The position numbers and the translations under genes were made by a program. This document shows, one piece after another, positions 6,214 through 10,549 of a DNA stretch of 10,549 nt. Source of the DNA: GCA-2733415 sp964608925 (GTDB taxonomy: Bacteria; Bacteroidota; Bacteroidia; Flavobacteriales; Flavobacteriaceae). Location of the stretch: positions 1 to 10,549 of the forward strand of contig CAZSQD010000071.1 in the NCBI GenBank assembly GCA_964608925.1, in the 5' to 3' direction. The first letter of the stretch is position 1; every line of letters begins with the position of its first letter. The notes beneath the pieces were generated by a model that saw only the letters and a program-made list of their open reading frames with translations, searched no databases and was not told the origin of the DNA.

Positions 6214-7065
6214 TTACATTTTAAAGGTAATAACAGGTCTTTTTGCGTGGTTTACTAAGTCTTCACTTAAACTACCGTTAAAGAAATGTGATAATCCTTT
6301 ACGACCATGAGTACTCATAGCAATAATATCTGCTTTTACGGTATTACTAAAGTTTAAAATTCCTTTTTCAATAGATATATCGTTATAAATATTAAGGGTA
6401 TAATTTTTTAAACCTGTACCTTGAATAAAGTTATTCATGCGTTCTTCTGCTTCTGCGGTAGTGGTAAATTTATTAGGTGTGTTTACCATTAATAAATGCG
6501 TTTTAGCATTAATATCATTTGCAAAGGTTATAGATTTCATAAATGAATCTTTGTATTCATCCGTAAATTCACAAGGAATTACCATATCATTAATATCAAA
6601 CGTTTCATCTTCTTTTTTGATAACTAAAACGGGCACGTCAGATGTACGTACAACTTTTTCGGTATTAGAACCAATAATCATTTCTTTAGCGCCACTTGCA
6701 CCTTGAGATCCCATTACAATTAAATCCACATCATTTTTATGTGCAGTATCTATAATACCCTCAAAAACACGATAATTTTGAATGGTTTCATGCACCGTAA
6801 TACCTTCTAAAAAATCAGAACTTAATACTTCTTGAAACCTTTTGTGTGCCATTTTCATAAAAAACATTGCTTCTGGTGGCCCACCTGCAGATCCACCACC
6901 AAAACTATCTGGTACGGTATCGCTATCGCTCATTAAATCCATTGGTAAACCAAGCATGTGTAATAAATAGATTTCTCCATTGTGTTTTTTAGCTAAACTT
7001 GCAGCAACACGTAATGCACTTTCTGCGTATATAGAAAAATCTGTAGGGACTAATATTTTTTTCAT
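6214..7065 (-). CDS. Tandem-domain universal stress protein (UspA family)
   Basis: The product has 283 residues and two Usp domains (about 1-150 and 157-283). The ATG at 7063-7065 starts the typical MKKILVPTDFS; a longer frame to 7122 only adds an unusual hydrophobic stretch. Domain 1 has the complete ATP-binding signature G-2x-G-9x-G-S (GSQGASGAKEMIIGS, 119-133) followed by VVRTSDVPVLVIK. Domain 2 keeps THGRKGLSHFFNGS (252-265), but Ser251 replaces the first Gly, so its nucleotide binding may be weaker. A Gly/Pro-rich insert (56-64) lies in domain 1. Such proteins are cytosolic and accumulate under stress or starvation; the exact role is unknown. It is divergent from rimP. Confidence 0.93.
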   Translation of the reverse strand: MKKILVPTDFSIYAESALRVAASLAKKHNGEIYLLHMLGLPMDLMSDSDTVPDSFGGGSAGGPPEAMFFMKMAHKRFQEVLSSDFLEGITVHETIQNYRVFEGIIDTAHKNDVDLIVMGSQGASGAKEMIIGSNTEKVVRTSDVPVLVIKKEDETFDINDMVIPCEFTDEYKDSFMKSITFANDINAKTHLLMVNTPNKFTTTAEAEERMNNFIQGTGLKNYTLNIYNDISIEKGILNFSNTVKADIIAMSTHGRKGLSHFFNGSLSEDLVNHAKRPVITFKM

Positions 7066-7100
7066 AATAATTTTTAAAATAGGGTTAAATAAATACACTA

Positions 7101-7108
7101 TAAAAGTA
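7101..7108 (-). promoter_or_regulatory. Possible -7 element of the universal stress protein gene
   Basis: On the minus strand this reads TACTTTTA, one base off TAnnTTTG, 35 bp before the start codon. No clear -33 element was found. Confidence 0.3.
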
Positions 7109-7170
7109 CAATATTTTAACAAAATAAAGGCGTTTAATATGAATAAGTTTCGTGATTTGGAAAAAAGTTG

Positions 7171-7178
7171 TATATTTG
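7171..7178 (+). promoter_or_regulatory. Promoter -7 element of the rimP-nusA-infB operon
   Basis: TATATTTG matches TAnnTTTG exactly and is followed by CACCGC, a setting typical of strong flavobacterial promoters. GTTTCG at 7147-7152 is an imperfect -33 element at suitable spacing. Transcription should start near 7184, about 65 nt before rimP. Confidence 0.7.
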
Positions 7179-7183
7179 CACCG

Positions 7184-7210
7184 CATTATTATGTGATTAT
7201 CTAAATAATG
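7184..7210 (+). promoter_or_regulatory. First leader hairpin of the rimP operon
   Basis: CATTATT (7184-7190) and AATAATG (7204-7210) are perfect arms around a 13-nt loop. It begins at or near the predicted transcription start and shares its last base with the terminator that follows, so the two helices could compete or stack. The loop contains a start-stop pair, ATGTGA (7191-7196). Confidence 0.45.
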
Positions 7211-7234
7211 AGGGGACGTGAGTCCCCTCTTTTT
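7210..7234 (+). terminator. Rho-independent terminator in the rimP-nusA-infB leader (attenuator candidate)
   Basis: GAGGGGAC (7210-7217) and GTCCCCTC (7222-7229) form a perfect GC-rich 8-bp stem with a GTGA (GNRA-type) tetraloop, followed by five T's. It is a complete intrinsic terminator on the plus strand, after the promoter and 14 bp before the rimP start codon. No gene precedes it on this strand; the neighbour to the left runs the other way. It therefore probably works on transcripts of this operon. Confidence 0.8.
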
Positions 7235-7241
7235 ATATTTG
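7234..7241 (+). promoter_or_regulatory. Possible second promoter box next to rimP
   Basis: A second exact TATATTTG begins in the T-run of the terminator and ends 7 bp before the rimP ATG. It would give a leaderless or nearly leaderless rimP mRNA. No -33 TTG lies upstream; that place is filled by the terminator stem. Confidence 0.25.
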
Positions 7242-7248
7242 AAAACCA

Positions 7249-7713
7249 ATGTTTAAAGAAAAAGTTAATACCTTGTTGCAGAATGTTTTAGATGATAAAA
7301 ATCATCTATTTTTAATTGATTTTTCAATTGATTCAAGCAACAAAATAACAATAATTTTAGATGGTGATAACGGTGTAAATGTAAAGGATTGTATTGCAGT
7401 TAGTAAGGCTATTGAGGCTGATTTAGATAGAGAAGAAGAAGATTTTTCTTTAGAAGTAGCTTCTTGTGGAGCAACAGCTCCCCTAACAATAGCAAGACAA
7501 TATATTAAAAATATTGGAAGAAATTTAGCCGTTAAATTGCAATCAGGTAGTAAGCTTGAAGGTAAGTTAACACAGGCAGATGATAGTCAAATTACATTAG
7601 AGTGGAAGGCAAGAGAACCTAAGCCAATAGGTAAAGGTAAAGTAACCGTTCATAAAAAAGAAGAAATTGCTTATAACGATATTGTTCAAGCAAAAGTGGT
7701 GATAAAATTTTAA
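7249..7713 (+). CDS. rimP: Ribosome maturation factor RimP
   Basis: The product has 154 residues, normal size. RimP is a cytosolic assembly factor that binds the 30S subunit and helps its late maturation. The N-terminal alpha/beta domain ends with SLEVASCGATAPL (67-79), the counterpart of the family's LEVSSPG..RPL loop, followed by ARQYIKNIGR. The C-terminal SH3-like domain (about 90-154) has the flavobacterial LEWKAREPKPIGKGKVTV. The ATG at 7249 fits the N-terminus; no Shine-Dalgarno sequence is visible. It is the first gene of rimP-nusA-infB, an order conserved across many bacteria, and nusA follows after 13 bp. The terminator just upstream suggests regulated read-through. Confidence 0.96.
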   Translation: MFKEKVNTLLQNVLDDKNHLFLIDFSIDSSNKITIILDGDNGVNVKDCIAVSKAIEADLDREEEDFSLEVASCGATAPLTIARQYIKNIGRNLAVKLQSGSKLEGKLTQADDSQITLEWKAREPKPIGKGKVTVHKKEEIAYNDIVQAKVVIKF

Positions 7714-7726
7714 CAAAACAGGTGTT

Positions 7727-8959
7727 ATGGAAAACATTGCATTAATAGAGTCTTTCTCGTCTTTTAAAGACGATAAAATGATTGATAGAGTAACCTTAAT
7801 GGCTATTTTAGAAGATGTATTTAGGGCAGCATTAAAACGTAAATTTGGATCTGATGATAATTTTGATATTATTATTAATCCAGATAAAGGTGATTTAGAA
7901 ATTTGGAGAAACCGTGTAGTAGTTGCTGATGGATTTTCTGAAGATGATAATGAAGAAATTGAATTAGCTGAAGCTCGTAAAATTGAACCTGATTTTGAAA
8001 TTGGTGAAGACGTATCTGAAGAAGTGAAATTAATGGACTTAGGACGTAGAGCTATATTAGCACTAAGACAAAACCTAATTTCTAAAATTCACGAACATGA
8101 TAACACGAACATCTATAAGCAATTTAAAGAATTAATAGGTGAAATTTATACTGCAGAAGTACATCATATACGTAATAGAGTTGTAATTTTGTTAGATGAC
8201 GAAGGGAATGAGTTAATCATGCCTAAAGACAAACAAATACCATCTGATTTCTTTAGAAAAGGAGATAATGTAAGAGGGGTAATTGAAAGTGTTGAATTAA
8301 AAGGAAACAAACCAACAATAATTTTTTCAAGAACCGCACCAGAGTTCTTAGAGAAATTATTTGAACAAGAAATTCCTGAAGTTTTTGATGGATTAATTAC
8401 CGTTAAAAAAGTAGTTAGAATACCAGGTACTAAAGCAAAAGTAGCAGTAGATTCTTATGATGATCGTATTGATCCTGTTGGAGCTTGTGTAGGTGTTAGA
8501 GGAGCAAGAATTCACGGTATTGTACGTGAATTAGGTAATGAAAACATTGATGTAATTAACTACACATCTAACCCGCAATTATTTATTACCAGAGCATTAA
8601 GTCCCGCTAAAGTATCATCCGTTAAAATTAATGATGAAACAATGCGTGCAGAAGTAATGCTAAAACCAGACGAAGTGTCAAAAGCAATTGGTAGAGGTGG
8701 TAGTAACATTCGTTTAGCAGGTCAATTAACAGGATATGAAATTGATGTGTTTAGAGAAGGCGTAGAAGAAGATGTTGAATTATCAGAATTTTCTGATGAA
8801 ATTGACTCTTGGATTATTGAAGAATTCTCTAAAGTAGGTTTAGATACAGCAAGAAGTATTTTAAGTTATGATATTGCTGACTTAGTAAAAAGAACCGATT
8901 TGGAAGAAGAAACCATTAATGAAGTGGTTAGAATATTAAGAGAAGAATTTGACGACTAA
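7727..8959 (+). CDS. nusA: Transcription termination/antitermination factor NusA
   Basis: The product has 410 residues. NusA binds RNA polymerase near the RNA exit channel, prolongs pauses, helps hairpin terminators and takes part in antitermination complexes. Domains in order: N-terminal RNAP-binding domain (1-125, with VFRAALKRKFG at 31-41), S1 domain (about 135-203), KH1 (DPVGACVGVRGARIHGI at 249-265) and KH2 (GRGGSNIRLAGQLTGYEI at 322-339), then a short acidic helical tail (355-410). The C-terminal repeats that lengthen the E. coli protein to 495 residues are reduced to this one tail, as is usual outside Proteobacteria. Start 13 bp after rimP supports co-transcription. In E. coli NusA regulates its own operon; the leader terminator here raises the same possibility. 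Confidence 0.98.
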   Translation: MENIALIESFSSFKDDKMIDRVTLMAILEDVFRAALKRKFGSDDNFDIIINPDKGDLEIWRNRVVVADGFSEDDNEEIELAEARKIEPDFEIGEDVSEEVKLMDLGRRAILALRQNLISKIHEHDNTNIYKQFKELIGEIYTAEVHHIRNRVVILLDDEGNELIMPKDKQIPSDFFRKGDNVRGVIESVELKGNKPTIIFSRTAPEFLEKLFEQEIPEVFDGLITVKKVVRIPGTKAKVAVDSYDDRIDPVGACVGVRGARIHGIVRELGNENIDVINYTSNPQLFITRALSPAKVSSVKINDETMRAEVMLKPDEVSKAIGRGGSNIRLAGQLTGYEIDVFREGVEEDVELSEFSDEIDSWIIEEFSKVGLDTARSILSYDIADLVKRTDLEEETINEVVRILREEFDD

Positions 8960-9102
8960 TTTAAATGTAAGGAGTTAAATTACAACGTATTTCTTTATTC
9001 GTATAATAGAGAATACAAATAATAAAAATGCTAAATTCAACTTATGTTGAAAATAGCAACCCTATTTAAAGGGATAAAATTGAGGAAAATTTAGTTATAA
9101 TT
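8960..9102 (+). promoter_or_regulatory. Structured nusA-infB spacer with three hairpins
   Basis: This 143-bp gap is wide for the operon. It holds an imperfect hairpin with GTATT/AATAC ends (about 8988-9016), a symmetric two-part hairpin at 9030-9057 (GCTA/TAGC outside, TTCAAC/GTTGAA inside, TTAT loop, AA/AA internal loop), and CCCT/AGGG at 9060-9073. None is followed by a T-run, so they are not intrinsic terminators; RNA processing or control of infB translation is more likely. A small frame, 9028-9069 (MLNSTYVENSNPI), overlaps the middle hairpin; whether it is translated is unknown. No TAnnTTTG box was found. Confidence 0.5.
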
Positions 9103-10549
9103 ATGGCTACAAACAAAGTAATGAGGTTTAATAAAGTGTTAAGAGAATTAAATATATCTCTTGATAGAGCTGTGGAATATTTAGATTCTAAAGGAGTCAA
9201 AGTAGAAGCAAGCCCTAACACAAAAATACCAGCAGATGTGTATCAGGTTTTATCTGATCAATTTCAAACAGATGCAAGTAAAAAGGTAGCCTCAAAAGAA
9301 GCGAGCGAGGAAAGACGTAAAGAAAAAGAAGCTTTACGTGAAGAACGCGAAAAAGAAGAAGCCCTTAAACAAGAACAAGAGCGTAAAAAACAGGAAGTAA
9401 TTAGAGCAAAAGCAGCAATTACAACTCCTAAAACAGTAGGTTCAATTGATTTAGATGCTGGTAAAAAAACTACAAAACCTGTAGAAAAAACCGTAGAAGC
9501 ACCTAAAAAAGTTGAAGAGAAAAAACCTGCTAAAAAAGTTCCTGTTGTTGAAAAAATTGAAACCAAAAAAGTTGAGGTTAAAAAACTTAAGGTTTTAGAT
9601 AAAATTGATTTAGATGCTCAAAAGAAGGCACCTAAAAAGAAAAAAACAGTTACTCCAGCAGCTGTAAAAACGGAAACTCCTAAAAAAGAAGTTAAAGTAG
9701 AAACTGAAACTATTGAAGAAGCTCCAAAGGAAGAAAAAGTAGCTACACAATACCAAAAACTATCAGGACCAAAAATTACAGGACAAAAAATTGATTTATC
9801 TCAATTTAATAAACCTAAAAAGAAAACCACTCATGGTGGAGGTGCTGGAGCAAAAGGTAAACGTAAGCGTATTACTAAACCAGGAACAACCACAACAGGT
9901 AACAAAGCCCCACAACGTGGCGGTAATACTCGTGGTGGTAGTAAATTTAACAATAACCGTGGTGGCGGAAAAGGAAGAAGAACAACTGTTACTAAAGAGG
10001 AGCCAACAGAAGCAGAAGTACAAAAACAAGTACGTGAAACTTTAGAAAAACTTCAAGGAAAATCAGGAAAGTCAAGAGGGGTTAGAAACAGACGTGATAA
10101 ACGTGATTTACACCGTCAAAAACGTCAAGATGAACTTGAAACACAAGAGTTAGAAAATAAAATATTAAAAGTAACCGAGTTTGTTACTGTTAATGAGGTA
10201 GCAACCATGATGGATGTATCAAGTACAAAAATTATTGGTGCGTGTATGTCATTAGGAATGATGATGACCATGAATCAGCGTTTAGATGCTGAAACATTAA
10301 CAATTGTAGCAGAAGAGTTTGGTTATGAAGTAGAATTTGTATCAGCAGATTTAGAAGATGCTGTACAAGAAGAAGAAGATAAACCAGAAGATTTATTACC
10401 AAGAGCTCCAATTGTAACCGTAATGGGACATGTTGATCATGGTAAAACCTCTTTACTAGATTACATTCGTAAAGAAAACGTAATTGCAGGAGAGTCTGGT
10501 GGTATTACACAGCACATTGGTGCTTATGGTGTAGAGTTAGAAGGTGGTC
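9103..10549 (+). CDS. infB: Translation initiation factor IF-2, N-terminal part (cut by window edge)
   Basis: 482 codons lie in the window and the frame is open at the right edge. IF2 is the GTPase that brings initiator fMet-tRNA to the 30S subunit and promotes 50S joining. The start MATNKVMRFNKVLRELNIS resembles flavobacterial IF2 (the Met at codon 7 is a less likely start), with an N-terminal helical domain (about 8-55). A long charged linker follows: a Glu/Lys/Arg coil (66-105), Lys/Pro/Val-rich repeats (113-230) and a basic Gly/Arg/Asn-rich part (about 245-310). A second IF2_N-like domain (about 355-410) precedes the G domain, whose P-loop GHVDHGKT is at 442-449 and switch I region near SGGITQHIGAY. 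The frame is intact throughout. Confidence 0.97.
   Translation, partial: MATNKVMRFNKVLRELNISLDRAVEYLDSKGVKVEASPNTKIPADVYQVLSDQFQTDASKKVASKEASEERRKEKEALREEREKEEALKQEQERKKQEVIRAKAAITTPKTVGSIDLDAGKKTTKPVEKTVEAPKKVEEKKPAKKVPVVEKIETKKVEVKKLKVLDKIDLDAQKKAPKKKKTVTPAAVKTETPKKEVKVETETIEEAPKEEKVATQYQKLSGPKITGQKIDLSQFNKPKKKTTHGGGAGAKGKRKRITKPGTTTTGNKAPQRGGNTRGGSKFNNNRGGGKGRRTTVTKEEPTEAEVQKQVRETLEKLQGKSGKSRGVRNRRDKRDLHRQKRQDELETQELENKILKVTEFVTVNEVATMMDVSSTKIIGACMSLGMMMTMNQRLDAETLTIVAEEFGYEVEFVSADLEDAVQEEEDKPEDLLPRAPIVTVMGHVDHGKTSLLDYIRKENVIAGESGGITQHIGAYGVELEGG

Noticed and set aside
7066..7122. Longer N-terminus for the universal stress protein
   Set aside because: The extra 19 residues are hydrophobic and unlike the family; MKKILVPTDFS is the standard start.
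7191..7196. Minimal start-stop frame ATGTGA in the rimP leader as a regulatory uORF
   Set aside because: Six bases in an AT-rich loop arise easily by chance, and no ribosome-binding signal is visible; mentioned only within the hairpin entry.
7727..8959. NusA truncated compared with E. coli
   Set aside because: The absence of the two C-terminal acidic repeats is normal outside Proteobacteria; all core domains are present.
9264..9566. Open frame of 100 codons antisense to the IF2 linker
   Set aside because: Ser/Phe/Leu-rich composition is simply the complement of the Lys/Glu repeats of infB; no promoter and no known domain.
9791..10045. Plus-strand frame of 84 codons within infB
   Set aside because: It is an out-of-frame reading of the repetitive IF2 linker; the infB frame is intact across it, so there is no frameshift or second gene.
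1..10549. tRNA, rRNA, CRISPR arrays, insertion sequences
   Set aside because: None seen on either strand: no cloverleaf, no regularly spaced repeats, no transposase-like frame or terminal inverted repeats.

Overview
The window comes from an AT-rich chromosome of the Bacteroidota, most likely a marine-type Flavobacteriaceae. The evidence is a type IX secretion (T9SS) sorting domain on one secreted protein, promoter elements of the Bacteroidota form TAnnTTTG, no clear Shine-Dalgarno sequences, secreted proteins whose mature part starts just after an SQ, and flavobacterial forms of RimP, NusA and IF2. Species cannot be assigned from the sequence alone.

Left part (1-3344), an accessory, surface-oriented region. 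Two minus-strand genes lie in tandem. The first is a T9SS-sorted protein (451-1572) that carries one YD/Rhs-like motif. The second is the N-terminus of a large SpvB/Rhs-type secreted protein that runs off the left edge. Divergent from them are a small XRE-type regulator (1680-1913, GTG start) and an OsmC-family protein (1975-2382). Convergent with OsmC is a secreted protein with phage tail-fibre-like repeats (2472-3344).

Middle part (3345-7065). A gene-free stretch holds a very strong minus-strand terminator and a possible small RNA. Then come four minus-strand elements in transcription order: a two-domain universal stress protein (6214-7065) with its own terminator, serS (4735-6006) behind a long structured leader, a perfect 13-bp hairpin, and a LuxE-like acyl-protein synthetase (3667-4644) that starts 11 nt after that hairpin. 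A 17-bp repeat sits on both sides of serS.

Right part (7066-10549), the conserved rimP-nusA-infB operon on the plus strand. RimP (30S maturation), NusA (transcription elongation/termination) and IF2 (translation initiation, cut by the right edge) are expected to be co-transcribed. The operon has a good promoter, but about 25 nt after the predicted start of transcription lies a complete Rho-independent terminator, placed before rimP and preceded by a second hairpin. The nusA-infB spacer (143 bp) holds three hairpins in a row. The most interesting signals of the window are RNA-level: the attenuator-like leader of a NusA operon, the hairpin between serS and the LuxE-like gene, and the possible antisense small RNA near 3500-3600.
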